A stretch of 64,000 nucleotides of DNA from Amycolatopsis taiwanensis DSM 45107 (GCF_000519205.1 NZ_JAFB01000022.1:1-64000); one strand, 5' to 3'; positions 27,618-36,428 are shown, counted from the first letter of the stretch. Numbers and translations are program-made. Notes: generated by a model not told the origin, from the letters alone.

Positions 27618-28091
27618 GTGACTGGGCAGGGGCACGTGTTCTGGGAAGATCTGACCGTCGGGGACACATTGCGCGGTCCCGGTGTCACGATCACCGACTC
27701 GCACCTCGTGCAGTGGGCGGGCCTGACCGGGGATTGGGTGTCGCTTCACTTGGACGAGTCCTATGCCCAGGCGGCAGGTTTCGCGGGCCGGATCGCCCAC
27801 GGGCCGTTGTCGCTGTCGCTGTCGCTCGGGCTGCTCACTCAGACGGGCATTTTCGGCAATGTGAAGGCCTGGCTCGGGCTCGACGAGGTCCGGGCGACGG
27901 CGCCCGTGCTCATCGGCGACACCGTCCACCCGGAAGCCGAGGTCACCGCCGCCCGCCCGACGAGCAAGCCGGGACAGGGGATCTGGACGCTGGCGTACCG
28001 GACGGTCAATCAGCGCGGTGAGACGGTGATGACGTTTTCCAGCAGCTTTCTCCTCCGCCGCCGCCCGGGAGGTGGGTCCGATGCGGTCTGA
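27609..28091 (+). CDS. MaoC-family hydratase, second copy
   Basis: The product is 160 residues: FWEDLTVGDTLRGPGVTITD, then WAGLTGDWVSLHLDESYAQAAGFAGRIAHGPLSLSLSLGLL, with the Asp-x-x-x-x-His hydratase pattern and the GRIAHG loop typical of MaoC enzymes. It shares fold but little sequence with the first copy, so the two probably take different substrates or form a heteromer. ATG 27609 has a GCGGAGGAAA site. The 227-bp repeat insertion now separates the two genes. Confidence 0.85.
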   Translation: MSSVTGQGHVFWEDLTVGDTLRGPGVTITDSHLVQWAGLTGDWVSLHLDESYAQAAGFAGRIAHGPLSLSLSLGLLTQTGIFGNVKAWLGLDEVRATAPVLIGDTVHPEAEVTAARPTSKPGQGIWTLAYRTVNQRGETVMTFSSSFLLRRRPGGGSDAV

Positions 28092-28815
28092 TCTGGTCGC
28101 TGTCGTCACCGGGGCCGGTTCGGGCCTGGGGCGGGCCACCGCGGAACTGCTGCTGGAGCAGGGGGCGCGGGTGGCCGGGTGGGACCTCAGCCAGGAAGGC
28201 CTAGGGTGGCTGTCCGGCCGCGAGGGCACGCTCACGGCGGTCGTCGATGTCACGGACCCGGCCCAGGTCGCCGCCGCCTCGGCCGCGGTCCGTAGCGCAT
28301 GGGGCCGGGTGGACTTCCTCGTGAACTCCGCCGGCGTGTTCGTCGTCGGCTCGCTCGCCGACATCGAGCCCGCCTCGGTGCGGCGGCTGTTCGACATCAA
28401 CGTCACCGGAACGACACTGGTGACGCAGGCGCTCCTGTCCGACCTGATCGCCTCGAGGGGTGCGGTGGTCAACCTCTCCAGCACGGTGGCGTTGCGGGCG
28501 TCGGTGTCCAACGCGCACTACGCGGCCTCGAAAGCGGCGGTCGCGCAGCTCACGCGCTGCTGGGCCCTCGAGTTGGCGCCGCACGGGGTACGGGTGAACG
28601 CCATCGCTCCGGGGCCGACCAACACCGCCATCTTCGCCGCGGCGGGGATGGACCCGGCCGCGACGGCGACGTTCCTGGCCGAGCGGGCGTCGACCATCCC
28701 GCTGGGCCGCACCGGGGAACCGGCCGAGGTCGCCCGGTGGATCATCCGCCTGATCGACGACGAGTGGGTCACCGGCCACGTCATCCCGGTCGACGGTGGC
28801 ATGTCGATCGCCTGA
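28081..28815 (+). CDS. Short-chain dehydrogenase/reductase, second copy
   Basis: The product is 244 residues with the classical SDR motifs: VVTGAGSGLGRATAELLL, VNSAGVFVVG, VNLSSTVALRAS (catalytic Ser), HYAASKAAVAQLTR (YxxxK) and a GHVIPVDGGMSIA end. It resembles 3-oxoacyl reductases and 3-hydroxyacyl-CoA dehydrogenases. ATG 28081 is seven bases after GGAGGTG and overlaps the MaoC stop by 11 bases. It ends the rightward run before the regulator gene. Confidence 0.9.
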   Translation: MRSDLVAVVTGAGSGLGRATAELLLEQGARVAGWDLSQEGLGWLSGREGTLTAVVDVTDPAQVAAASAAVRSAWGRVDFLVNSAGVFVVGSLADIEPASVRRLFDINVTGTTLVTQALLSDLIASRGAVVNLSSTVALRASVSNAHYAASKAAVAQLTRCWALELAPHGVRVNAIAPGPTNTAIFAAAGMDPAATATFLAERASTIPLGRTGEPAEVARWIIRLIDDEWVTGHVIPVDGGMSIA

Positions 28816-28830
28816 TCGCGACACCGCCAG

Positions 28831-28857
28831 GATACGAACGGCTGCTCGTTCGCTATC
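28831..28857. promoter_or_regulatory. Candidate TetR autoregulation site
   Basis: Nearly symmetrical arms, GATACGAACG and CGTTCGCTATC, face each other across a short centre, with a second small palindrome (CTATCCGATAG) next to it. The site is about 70 bases upstream of the TetR gene and shares the CGAACG half-site with the other cluster sites. Confidence 0.55.
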
Positions 28858-28925
28858 CGATAGACTTGCAGGTCAGGCACATCCACCGAGGCCACCAGGC
28901 TTCCCGCCCGGATCGGAGCACCCGC

Positions 28926-29555
28926 ATGCCGCGCCCCACGAACGGCGTTCGCACGCCCGACGCGATCCGTGAGGCCGCGATCGAGCTGTTCTACGAGCAC
29001 GGCTACGAGGCCACGTCGCTGCGTGAGGTGGCGGCCAAGGTCGGGATCCGGGTCGGCAGCCTGTACAACCACATCAGCGGCAAGGACGAACTGCTCAGCT
29101 CGATCATGCTGGGCATCATGGACGATTTGCTGGCCGCCCTGCGCGGCGTGTTGCGCGAGCACAAGAACGATCCGGTCGCCGCCCTGCGCGCCTGCGTCGA
29201 CACGCATATCCGGTTCCACGCGCAGCGAGCCCGTGAGGTGTTCATCGGCAACTCCGAACTGCGTGCCCTGCCGGCCAAGGAACGCCGGCGGGTCGTCGCC
29301 AAACGCGACCAGTACGAAAAGCTCATCCGCGGGGTCATCGAGACGCTCGCCGACCAAGGGGCGGCCGAGGTCGTCGATGCGCGGCTGCAGACCTACGCGA
29401 TCGTCGCGATGGGGACGCACGTGTCGTCCTGGTACAAGCCGCGTGGCGGGATGTCGCTCGAGCTGATTGTCGAGGCCTACACGGAAATGATCCTGCGGCA
29501 GGTCGGGGTCGGTTCGGGGGCCGGCGCCGAGCCGGCGGCCGCGACCGGGGCCTGA
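28926..29555 (+). CDS. TetR-family regulator of the CoA-ester cluster
   Basis: The product is 209 residues. The N-terminal helix-turn-helix is clear: AIELFYEHGYEATSLREVAA, then KVGIRVGSLYNHISGKDELL. This version of the motif (VGIRVGSLYNH) is typical of repressors that sense acyl-CoA esters. The C-terminal part is a helical ligand domain. It lies inside the catabolic cluster, follows the SDR gene, and related palindromes precede most transcription units nearby, so it is the probable repressor. The effector is likely a pathway CoA ester. ATG 28926 is chosen because the long upstream frame shadows the SDR gene. Confidence 0.88.
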   Translation: MPRPTNGVRTPDAIREAAIELFYEHGYEATSLREVAAKVGIRVGSLYNHISGKDELLSSIMLGIMDDLLAALRGVLREHKNDPVAALRACVDTHIRFHAQRAREVFIGNSELRALPAKERRRVVAKRDQYEKLIRGVIETLADQGAAEVVDARLQTYAIVAMGTHVSSWYKPRGGMSLELIVEAYTEMILRQVGVGSGAGAEPAAATGA

Positions 29556-29564
29556 ACCAGCCGG

Positions 29565-29608
29565 ACGAACTGGGGTGGCCGGGGAAGATCTCGGCCACCC
29601 CAGTTCGT
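29565..29608 (+). terminator. Hairpin after the TetR gene
   Basis: ACGAACTGGGGTGGCC at 29565-29580 pairs perfectly with 29593-29608, a 16-bp stem around a 12-base loop, nine bases after the stop codon. Confidence 0.8.
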
Positions 29609-29685
29609 AATGCCGGTCGATCGCGGCTGGGCCGGTAGGCAGTTCGCACCCCGGGCCGCCCCGATTCAGGTGAACGCGAGCAGGT

Positions 29686-30153
29686 TCAACGGGTGGCGCG
29701 GGCGAGCAGGTAGCGAAGGGTCAGGTGGTGTACCGGCACCAGGGCCGGCCACAGGATCCGGCTGGCCCGGCGGTGATGCTGCACGAAGGTGGCGAGGGTG
29801 ATCGCGGACGCCTCGGTGGATGTTTCCGTGCGCAACACGAGGTTCGCGCGCAACCCGACCGTCCAGTCCACTACCAGCCGGATGCGGTCGGGCAGGTTCT
29901 CCTCGATCCGCCAGCCCGCCAGGTGCGTCGGAGTCGTCGCCCACGGCCCGAGCCGCGCGCCGAACATCGACCAGCCGATCCGGAGGAACATCCGAACTGG
30001 AGCCGGCGCGGCTTCGAACACCTCCCGCATCCACCGCTCCGCACTGCCCGACGCGCCGTCGTCGACCTGGACCGTGAAGGTGTCGTGATAGTCGACGCTG
30101 GTCAGCGAGGTGTTGAGGTTGTCGGGTAGGTCGATTCGGCGTACGCGTGACAT
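29686..30153 (-). CDS. Conserved small protein, possibly SRPBCC-like
   Basis: The product is 155 residues without signal or membrane segment. A YHDTFTVQVDDG strand, an ERWMREVFEAAPAPVRMFLR helix, LAGWRIEENLPDRIRLVVDW and a LRANLVLRTE strand suggest an SRPBCC or DUF2867-like fold, and TFVQHHRRASRILWPALVPVHH near the end is distinctive of an actinobacterial group of unknown function. It is divergent from a TetR gene with 50 bases between, so that regulator very likely controls it. Confidence 0.55.
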   Translation of the reverse strand: MSRVRRIDLPDNLNTSLTSVDYHDTFTVQVDDGASGSAERWMREVFEAAPAPVRMFLRIGWSMFGARLGPWATTPTHLAGWRIEENLPDRIRLVVDWTVGLRANLVLRTETSTEASAITLATFVQHHRRASRILWPALVPVHHLTLRYLLARATR

Positions 30154-30169
30154 CGCACGACGCTATCGT

Positions 30170-30195
30170 CACTACGAGACACGTGTCCAGTAGTG
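30170..30195. promoter_or_regulatory. Palindromic operator between divergent TetR and its target
   Basis: A 26-base palindrome has arms CACTAC...GACAC and GTGTC...GTAGTG around the centre GACACGTGTC. It lies in the 50-base divergent gap, eight bases upstream of the TetR start and 16 from the other start. Position and symmetry fit a TetR autoregulatory operator. Confidence 0.7.
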
Positions 30196-30203
30196 TTGCC
30201 TGC

Positions 30204-30773
30204 ATGGCCCGACGCCGACTGCCGCCCGACCAACGTCGCAACGAACTCTTGGACACCGGAGCGCGGTTGTTCGCCACCCGGCCGTACGACGAGGTGCATG
30301 TGGAGGAGGTGGCCGAGCAGGCCGGCGTTTCCCGCGCCAACCTGTACCGCTATTTCCCCAGCAAGCGGGACCTGTTCGCGGCGATCTACCGGCGTGCCGC
30401 CGACGACCTGCTGGCGGTGAACACCATCGACCCGGCCGGCTCGATCCTCGAACAGGTGTCGGCCGGCCTGGACGCGCACCTCGACTACTTCGTGGCGAAC
30501 CGCCAAACCGTGCTGACCGCGAACCGGGTCCTGTCCGGCGACCCGATGATCCAGGCGATCATCTCCGACGAACTGGCGGAACTCCGCCGCCGCCTGATCG
30601 ACGCCGTGGTGTGCGACGGCCGACGCCGCGCGGTCGCCGCGGCCACCCTGCACGCCTGGCTGGTGTTCGTCCGCGCGCTCAGTGTGGACTGGCTGGCCGA
30701 GCAGAACTTCGCTCGCACCGAACTACGCGACATCTGCCTTGGCGCGCTCCAAGGAGCACTGGACCGGACGTAA
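30204..30773 (+). CDS. TetR-family regulator, divergent from a small conserved gene
   Basis: The product is 189 residues. The helix-turn-helix is typical: ELLDTGARLFATRPYDEVHV, then EEVAEQAGVSRANLYRYFPSKRDLF. The rest is a helical ligand domain. ATG 30204 is chosen because the upstream in-frame codons (from 30147) cross the palindromic operator at 30170-30195. It probably represses itself and the gene at 29686-30153. No link to the large catabolic cluster is evident. Confidence 0.85.
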   Translation: MARRRLPPDQRRNELLDTGARLFATRPYDEVHVEEVAEQAGVSRANLYRYFPSKRDLFAAIYRRAADDLLAVNTIDPAGSILEQVSAGLDAHLDYFVANRQTVLTANRVLSGDPMIQAIISDELAELRRRLIDAVVCDGRRRAVAAATLHAWLVFVRALSVDWLAEQNFARTELRDICLGALQGALDRT

Positions 30774-30877
30774 CTGACGTGGACCCTTGGCGTCTGGTGA
30801 GTTCGATTTGCTGACGTCCGGCCGGCCGGCGGCCGTCGAGCGGACGCCGGCCAGTAAGCACTGACCAGCGTCCTTGC

Positions 30878-31267
30878 TCAGCTCGCCGGGATCGGAGTCG
30901 GTTGAAACGCCAGAAAACGCCAGCTGCGGTCGGTGTTCTTCCACACGGCCAGGGAGCGGTTGTGCAGCGTGACGGGCTTCCTGTTGATCGTGAGCTCCGC
31001 GTGCATCTCGCCGACGACGAGCGCGACGTCATCGACGACGGTGATGAAGTCGATGGGGTGGTTGATGGAGTGATAGGTGTAGAAGCCCGAACGGCACTTG
31101 TCGAGGTATGACTCGAGGCTGTCGGCCGCGCCGGAAGAGTGAGTGTAGATCAGGGCGGGGTGGCTGAGGTCTCGAAACGCCTCGAAATTACCGTTGAGGA
31201 CGGCGGTATAGCGCATATCCTCCAGGTCACGGATGGTCTGTTCCACGTTCGGGGTCACGGTCTGCAC
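30878..31267 (-). CDS. SnoaL/NTF2-like protein (DUF4440 type)
   Basis: The product is 129 residues forming a single cone-shaped NTF2-like domain: MRYTAVLNGNFEAFRDLSHP, then YTHSSGAADSLESYL and LHNRSLAVWKNTDRSWRFLAFQPTP. These proteins bind small hydrophobic molecules as isomerases, hydratases or carriers, or have no catalysis. The pattern is closer to DUF4440 proteins than to polyketide cyclases. It lies 83 bases downstream of the ene-reductase gene on the same strand and may be co-transcribed. Confidence 0.7.
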   Translation of the reverse strand: MQTVTPNVEQTIRDLEDMRYTAVLNGNFEAFRDLSHPALIYTHSSGAADSLESYLDKCRSGFYTYHSINHPIDFITVVDDVALVVGEMHAELTINRKPVTLHNRSLAVWKNTDRSWRFLAFQPTPIPAS

Positions 31268-31350
31268 CTCTCGGTTGGTCGTTTCCGAACCCGGCGCGCT
31301 GCTTCGCCGGAGACAGCCAGCAAGTGCAGTATGGACAAGTTCCGCGCACC

Positions 31351-32469
31351 CTACGCGCTCGCGGCCTCCTCGAGTGTGGGGTAGTCGATGTAGCCCGCGT
31401 CGCCGCCGCCGTAGAACGTGGCCCGGTCGGCTCGGGCCAAGGGGGCGCCGGCCGCGAGCCGGTTCGGGAGGTCGGGGTTCGCGATGTAGGGGCGGCCGAA
31501 CGCGACGGCATCGGCGTGGCCCTTGACGAGTGCCGACTCCGCCGAGGCGGCCTGGTAACCGCCGGCGGCGATGATCTTGCCGCGGTAGCGTTCACGTGCC
31601 CAGGCCGAGCCGAGGGCGGGGAAGGACCGGTTCTGATCGTCCGAGATGTTCTCCGAGCCGTCGATCCCGGGTTCGACGATGTGCAGGTACGCCAAACCGG
31701 CCTCGTCGAGCATGTCGAGAACATGGCCGAAGAGCGCCGCGGGGTCGGAGTCGGCCATGTCCCCAAAGGTGCTGGCCGGGGAGATGCGGACGCCCACCCG
31801 GTCGGCGCCGATGGCCGTGCTGACCGCTGCCACGATCTCCGACAGGAACCGGACCCGGTTCTCGATGCTGCCGCCGTAGGCATCGGTGCGGATGTTGGCG
31901 TTGTCATGGAGGAACTGGTCGATGAGGTAGCCGTTGGCGGCGTGGATCTCCACACCGTCCAGTCCGGCCCGGATCGCGTTGAGCGCGGCGCGCTCGTACT
32001 GCGCGACGATGACCGGGATCTCCAGGGTTTCCAAGGCCCGCGGCGTGACGTGCGGAGTGCGGCCGCCCCGCGCGTAGGTGCACCCGTCGATCTTGATCGC
32101 CGATGGCGCCACCTGGGGCAGACCACCGGGCTGCAGCGACGGGTGCGAGGCGCGACCGGTGTGCCAGAGCTGGGCGACGATCGAACCGCCGGCCGTGTGC
32201 ACCGCGTCGGCGACCTTCGCCCACGAGGCCGTCTGGTCGCCGGTCCAGATCCCCGGCACCTTCGGGTTGCCGACCGCCACGGGTGAGATGCAGACTCCCT
32301 CGGACACGATGAGTCCGGCCGTGGCGCGCTGGGCGTAGTAGGTGCTCGTGGATTCCGGCAGGGTGCCGTCCCGGTGCGCGCGGCTGCGTGTCATCGGGGC
32401 CATGACGAACCGGTTGCGCAGCTTTATGGCTCCGAGGTCGACCGGCTCGAAGAGCGAGCTGAGGGCCAT
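31351..32469 (-). CDS. Old Yellow Enzyme-type ene-reductase
   Basis: The product is 372 residues. The FMN-binding barrel shows LFEPVDLGAIKLRNRFVMAP, a MTRSRA segment, the substrate-binding QLWHTGRASH, GVEIHAANGYLIDQFLHD and RTDAYGGSIENRVRF, then VGVRISPASTFGDM and AFGRPYIANPDLPNRL. This is the NemA/OPR-like branch that reduces activated C=C bonds with NAD(P)H. It points away from the regulator genes and toward SnoaL. An inverted repeat separates it from the carboxylase beta gene, which is read in the same direction. Confidence 0.92.
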   Translation of the reverse strand: MALSSLFEPVDLGAIKLRNRFVMAPMTRSRAHRDGTLPESTSTYYAQRATAGLIVSEGVCISPVAVGNPKVPGIWTGDQTASWAKVADAVHTAGGSIVAQLWHTGRASHPSLQPGGLPQVAPSAIKIDGCTYARGGRTPHVTPRALETLEIPVIVAQYERAALNAIRAGLDGVEIHAANGYLIDQFLHDNANIRTDAYGGSIENRVRFLSEIVAAVSTAIGADRVGVRISPASTFGDMADSDPAALFGHVLDMLDEAGLAYLHIVEPGIDGSENISDDQNRSFPALGSAWARERYRGKIIAAGGYQAASAESALVKGHADAVAFGRPYIANPDLPNRLAAGAPLARADRATFYGGGDAGYIDYPTLEEAASA

Positions 32470-32525
32470 GCGTGTGCTTCTCCTGGGTTTCGGGGCTCAG
32501 TGTTTGTTTGCAGACGCGCCCAGCC

Positions 32526-32596
32526 GATCTCGTGGACAGGGCTCCCCTGTGTGCCTATCTTCCGTTTTCCTTGGCCGGAGCCCTGCCCCCGAGATC
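32526..32596 (-). terminator. Long interrupted inverted repeat between carboxylase beta and ene-reductase genes
   Basis: GATCTCG and CAGGGCTCC on the left (32526-32545) pair with GGAGCCCTG and CGAGATC on the right (32577-32596), with a four-base bulge at matching positions and a 31-base loop. It lies 69 bases after the carboxylase stop on the minus strand. It may end that transcript or act as a control site for the ene-reductase. Confidence 0.5.
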
Positions 32597-32664
32597 GACT
32601 ACCTTCGGATGGCGCGTGCGAGGACTCACCTTGACCAGGAATCTCAGGGTTCGCAGCCGGTCTC

Positions 32665-34227
32665 TCAGACGGGGGTGACGGCCTGACGGCGCGCGGCGGG
32701 CGGGGTGACGCGGCGCCGGTAAACGGAGAGGCGGCGGTGCAGCTCACCTCGCAGGTCGTTCGCCGGGACAACGGCCTCGACAGCGTTCTCGTTGGCGATT
32801 TTGAAGACGTCGATGCCCTCGGCGTACTCGGCCTGCTTTTCGGCGATGAAACGCTTGCGTTCCTCCGGGTCCTCGATCGCCTGGATCCGGTTGTAGTGAA
32901 CGCCGTTGACCGCGGCGTCCGGACCCATCAGGGCGGGCTTGGCGGTGGGCAGGGCGATCACGGCGTCCGGCTTCATCGGCGCACCGGACATGGCGAGGTA
33001 TCCGCCGCCGTAGGCCTTCCGCACCAGGACGGCGATGCGCGGCACCCGGCTTTCCGCGACGGCGAACAGCATCTTGGCGCCGTGCCGGATGATCCCCTGT
33101 TTTTCGACCTCCGAGCCGATCATGTAGCCGGCGATGTCGACCAGGAAGATCAGCGGGATGTTGTAGGCGTTGCAGGTCCAGATGAACCGGGCCGCCTTGT
33201 CGGAGGAGTCCGGGAACAGCACGCCGCCGCGGTGGATCGGCTGGTTGGCGATCAGGCCGACGCTGTGGCCCTCGATCCGGGCGTAGCCGGTGACCAGCTC
33301 GGGGGCGAAGAGATCCTTGTAGGGCAGGAACGAGTCCTCATCGACCAGCGCGTCGATGAGCTCGTGCACGTCGTAGACCTCGGACTCGCGTTCCGGCACG
33401 ATCTCCTGCACCGTGCGTGGCGAGGCCGGGTTCGCGGCCGGGGCCACCGGCGGTTTCTCTTCCCAGTTCGACGGCAGGAACGACAGCCACACGCGGATCG
33501 CCGCGATTGCTTCCTCGTCGTCTTCTACCAGGCAGTCGCCGAGACCCGAGGTGCGGCAGTGCATCTCGGCGCCGCCCATCTCCTCCAGCGTCACTTGCTC
33601 ACCGGTGACCATTTCGGCCAGGCGGGGTGAGCCCAGGTAGGCCGTGGCGTGACCGCGGACCATGATCGTGAAGTCGCACAGTGCCGGCACGTAGGCCGAT
33701 CCGGCGGGCGAGGGCCCGAACAGCGCGCACACCTGCGGGATCCGGCCGGAGATCTGCACCTGGTTGTAGAAGATGTTGCCCCAGGCGCGCCGGCCGGCGT
33801 AGCTCTCGAACTGCTCGTCGATCCGGGCGCCGGCGGAGTCGAACAGGTACACCAGCGGGATGCCGTTCTCGTCGGCGATCTCCTGGGTGCGGGTGATCTT
33901 TTCGAAGGTCCGCTTGCCCCAGGTGCCGGCCTTGACGGTGAAGTCGTTGGCGATCACGGCCACCTCGCGCCCGTCGACCTTGCCGATGCAGGTCACCACG
34001 GCGTCACCGGGCAGGCCCTCGTCGTAGCGGGCGAGCAGCCCGTCCTCGAACGACCACCCGTCGTCGAACAGCAGCTCCAGCCGTTGCCGGACGAGCATCT
34101 TGCCGGACTCGAGCACCTTTGTGCGGTTCTTCTCCGAACCGCCCAGCCGGGCTTGTTCCAGCCGACGTTCGAGTTCGCCGTGCACGTCCCCGGCGCTGGT
34201 GTCGGGGCGGTCCTTGACGTCGGTCAT
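32665..34227 (-). CDS. Biotin-dependent acyl-CoA carboxylase, beta subunit (carboxyltransferase)
   Basis: The product is 520 residues with two crotonase-like halves. Typical motifs include RTKVLESGKMLVRQRLELLF, VYLFDSAGARIDEQ, ALFGPSPAGSAYVPALCDF, MGGAEMHCRTSGLGD and, in the second half, FLVDIAGYMIGSEVEKQGIIRHGAKML with VLVRKAYGGGYLAM. It moves CO2 from biotin on the alpha subunit to an acyl-CoA. Which acyl-CoA (methylcrotonyl, geranyl, propionyl or other) I cannot decide. ATG 34227 has AGGAG five bases upstream. It is divergent from the acyl-CoA ligase gene with two operator-like sites between. Confidence 0.93.
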   Translation of the reverse strand: MTDVKDRPDTSAGDVHGELERRLEQARLGGSEKNRTKVLESGKMLVRQRLELLFDDGWSFEDGLLARYDEGLPGDAVVTCIGKVDGREVAVIANDFTVKAGTWGKRTFEKITRTQEIADENGIPLVYLFDSAGARIDEQFESYAGRRAWGNIFYNQVQISGRIPQVCALFGPSPAGSAYVPALCDFTIMVRGHATAYLGSPRLAEMVTGEQVTLEEMGGAEMHCRTSGLGDCLVEDDEEAIAAIRVWLSFLPSNWEEKPPVAPAANPASPRTVQEIVPERESEVYDVHELIDALVDEDSFLPYKDLFAPELVTGYARIEGHSVGLIANQPIHRGGVLFPDSSDKAARFIWTCNAYNIPLIFLVDIAGYMIGSEVEKQGIIRHGAKMLFAVAESRVPRIAVLVRKAYGGGYLAMSGAPMKPDAVIALPTAKPALMGPDAAVNGVHYNRIQAIEDPEERKRFIAEKQAEYAEGIDVFKIANENAVEAVVPANDLRGELHRRLSVYRRRVTPPAARRQAVTPV

Positions 34228-34252
34228 CAGCACTCCTGGTCACGCGGTCAAA

Positions 34253-34274
34253 AACGAACGAGCGACCGTATGTT
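34253..34274. promoter_or_regulatory. Candidate TetR operator, carboxylase-beta side
   Basis: AACGAACGAGCGACCGTATG contains the ACGAACG half-site of the other cluster sites and lies 26 bases upstream of the carboxylase beta start. The second half is degenerate. Confidence 0.5.
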
Positions 34275-34312
34275 ACCGCGACTTGCTGGGAAGACAAGAA
34301 ATCGACATAGAC

Positions 34313-34328
34313 AAACGTGCATTCGTTT
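34313..34328. promoter_or_regulatory. Candidate TetR operator, acyl-CoA ligase side
   Basis: AAACGTGCATTCGTTT is a clean near-palindrome 45 bases upstream of the acyl-CoA ligase start. With the site at 34253 it covers both directions of the divergent promoter. Confidence 0.55.
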
Positions 34329-34372
34329 CTTAAGCTCTCGGGGCGAGTCCGGAGTGTGCGGAGGAGACGACG

Positions 34373-35902
34373 ATGTGGACCCTTGCCGACTGTGTGCGCC
34401 TCAACGCCCGCCGGCGCCCCGATGCCGACGCGCTGGTCGACGAGGCCGGCCGGCTGACGCACCGCGAGCTGAGCGCCCGGGCGGAGGGCATTGCCCGGGG
34501 CCTGCGGGCGGCCGGGATCGGCCGCGGTGACCACGTCGGGATCCTGGCCGGCAACTCGATCTTCTGCGCCGAGGCGTTTCTCGGCGTCATCGCCGCCGGT
34601 GCGGTGGCCGTGATGTACAACTGGCGCTGGGCCACCGCCGAACTGGTCCAGGGGATCATGTCCACCGACGCCCGGGTCATCCTGGCCGAGTCGCGGTTCG
34701 AAGACTCCCTGGACGCCGCGCTGGCGACCGGAGACATCGAGTCCCCGCCGACGGTCTTCCGGCAGGGCAGTGAATTCGAGGCGCTCGCGGCGACGTCCGG
34801 CCAGGCCGTCGAGCCGGGCGTTGGCCCGGACGATCCGATGTGCGTGCTGTTCACCGGTGGTACCACGGGGTTCTCGAAGGGTGTCGTGCTCGCGCACCGC
34901 TCCGGCATCGTGAACGCGCTGAACGAGCGGCTGGACGTGGGGATCGCGAACGCGGCCGAGAACGTCGGGCTCAACGTGACGCCGATGTTCCATTCGGCTG
35001 CGCTGCTTTGCGTGTTCGCGCCGCACTACATGAGCGGGGGCGCCAACGTGCTCCTGCACCGCTTCGACGAGCAGCAGATCGGCGAGTTCGTCGAACGCGA
35101 GCGGATCACCACCTCCTTCATGATTCCCAATATGGTGCGACGGCTGCTGCAGGCCGGCGTCTTCGAAACACCGGGTTTCCGGACGCACCTTCGTCAACTC
35201 CACAGCGGCGGTGGTCTGCTCCGGATGCCGGACAAGCTGGCCGTGCGCGAGCTGACCCCGCAGGTGCGCATGTTCTTCCGGTACGGCCTCACCGAGGCCG
35301 GGCCGATGGTGACCCGCCTGCTCGACCGCGACATCATGCGGCCCGAACTCGACGGCTCCATCGGCCAGGAGTACTCGATGGTCGAAGCCCGCGTGGTGGA
35401 TCTGGTGTCGGGCGAGCCGGTCGGGACCGGTGAGCTCGGTGAGATCGCGGTGCGCGGTCCCGGGGTGATGCTCGGCTACTACAACAACCCTGAGGCCACG
35501 GCCGAGGCCGTGCGCGAGGGCTGGCTGCACACCGGCGATCTCGCCACCCAGGACGAGGAAGGCTACTTCTACTTCCGCGACCGTGCGAAGGACATGATCA
35601 AAACGGGGGGTGAGAACGTCTTCGCCGCGGAGATCGAGCAGATCCTCTACACCCACCCGGCCGTGATGGAGTGTGGTGTGCTGGGTGTCCCGAGCGCCGA
35701 ATGGGACGAGGAGGTCCGGGCCGTGGTGGCCCTGCGTCCCGGGCAGCGCGCGACCGAGGCCGAGCTCCGCGAGTACCTGCGTCGTTTCCTGGCCGGGTAC
35801 AAGATCCCGAAGCAGTTCGTGTTCATGGAACCGGGCTTCATGCCCGTCAACCCCAGCGGGAAGATCGTCAAGAGCAACCTGCGTCAGCTCGTCGGCTGGT
35901 AG
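34373..35902 (+). CDS. Acyl-CoA ligase (AMP-forming)
   Basis: The product is 509 residues. The adenylate-forming motifs are complete: FTGGTTGFSKGVVLAH (phosphate-binding loop, near 159), FFRYGLTEAGP, the GWLHTGDLATQDEEGYFYF hinge, RAKDMIKTGGENVFAAEIEQ and the C-terminal PSGKIVKSNLR with the catalytic Lys. It activates a carboxylic acid to its CoA ester, probably the entry step of this cluster. Substrate size cannot be read directly. ATG 34373 has GGAGGAG; the EthD-type gene follows after 17 bases. Confidence 0.93.
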   Translation: MWTLADCVRLNARRRPDADALVDEAGRLTHRELSARAEGIARGLRAAGIGRGDHVGILAGNSIFCAEAFLGVIAAGAVAVMYNWRWATAELVQGIMSTDARVILAESRFEDSLDAALATGDIESPPTVFRQGSEFEALAATSGQAVEPGVGPDDPMCVLFTGGTTGFSKGVVLAHRSGIVNALNERLDVGIANAAENVGLNVTPMFHSAALLCVFAPHYMSGGANVLLHRFDEQQIGEFVERERITTSFMIPNMVRRLLQAGVFETPGFRTHLRQLHSGGGLLRMPDKLAVRELTPQVRMFFRYGLTEAGPMVTRLLDRDIMRPELDGSIGQEYSMVEARVVDLVSGEPVGTGELGEIAVRGPGVMLGYYNNPEATAEAVREGWLHTGDLATQDEEGYFYFRDRAKDMIKTGGENVFAAEIEQILYTHPAVMECGVLGVPSAEWDEEVRAVVALRPGQRATEAELREYLRRFLAGYKIPKQFVFMEPGFMPVNPSGKIVKSNLRQLVGW

Positions 35903-35919
35903 CGGAAAGGATCGAGCCA

Positions 35920-36252
35920 GTGTCCGTCAAGATCGTCGCGATGCTGAAAGCCCTGCCTGGACTGTCGCGCAAGGACTTTCTCAGGTACTGGCAGGAGGAG
36001 CACCCGGCGCTTGTCTGGCAGCTGCCGGGCCTGCGCGCGTACCGGCAGAACCCGGCGATCGAGCACCGCAAGTCCTGGCCCTACGACGGGATGGCCGAGC
36101 TGTACTTCGACTCCGTCGACGACGTGCGCACCGCGTTCGCCTCCCCGCAGGCCGAACCGCTCCACGAACACGAAAAGCACTTCCTCGGCAGCATCGACTG
36201 GTTCATCGCGACCGAGACGACCGTGGAGCCGGTCGGCGGCGCACATGAGTGA
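35920..36252 (+). CDS. EthD-domain protein
   Basis: The product is 110 residues. MLKALPGLSRKDFLRYWQEE, HPALVWQLPGLRAYRQN and a FDSVDDVRTAFASPQ segment match the EthD dimeric ferredoxin-like fold. EthD proteins accompany P450 or ring-degrading pathways and may be decyclases or small lyases; here the role is unknown. GTG 35920 follows GGAAAGG; frames further upstream shadow the ligase gene. It is the second gene of the ligase transcript. Confidence 0.78.
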   Translation: MSVKIVAMLKALPGLSRKDFLRYWQEEHPALVWQLPGLRAYRQNPAIEHRKSWPYDGMAELYFDSVDDVRTAFASPQAEPLHEHEKHFLGSIDWFIATETTVEPVGGAHE

Positions 36253-36428
36253 CGCCCCCATGAGGAGGTGAGCGCTGCTACCGCTCGGTGTACCGCGACG
36301 TGCTCTCAAGACCGGCAAACCCGCTATCCTGGCGGACCTGTTCGTCCCCATGGACGAGCTCGGCCTGTTCCCCGACCCGGAATTCGCCGCGCACCGCATA
36401 CGCCCCTGTTCGCCCTGGGAGGTGTGGA

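Noticed and set aside
36288..36428. Upstream extension of the sugar-acid kinase, or a separate short gene
   Set aside because: A second frame here reads KTGKPAILADLFVPMDELGL and looks protein-like, but it is too short and unassignable. The kinase has a proper GTG and GGGAGGTG at 36429.
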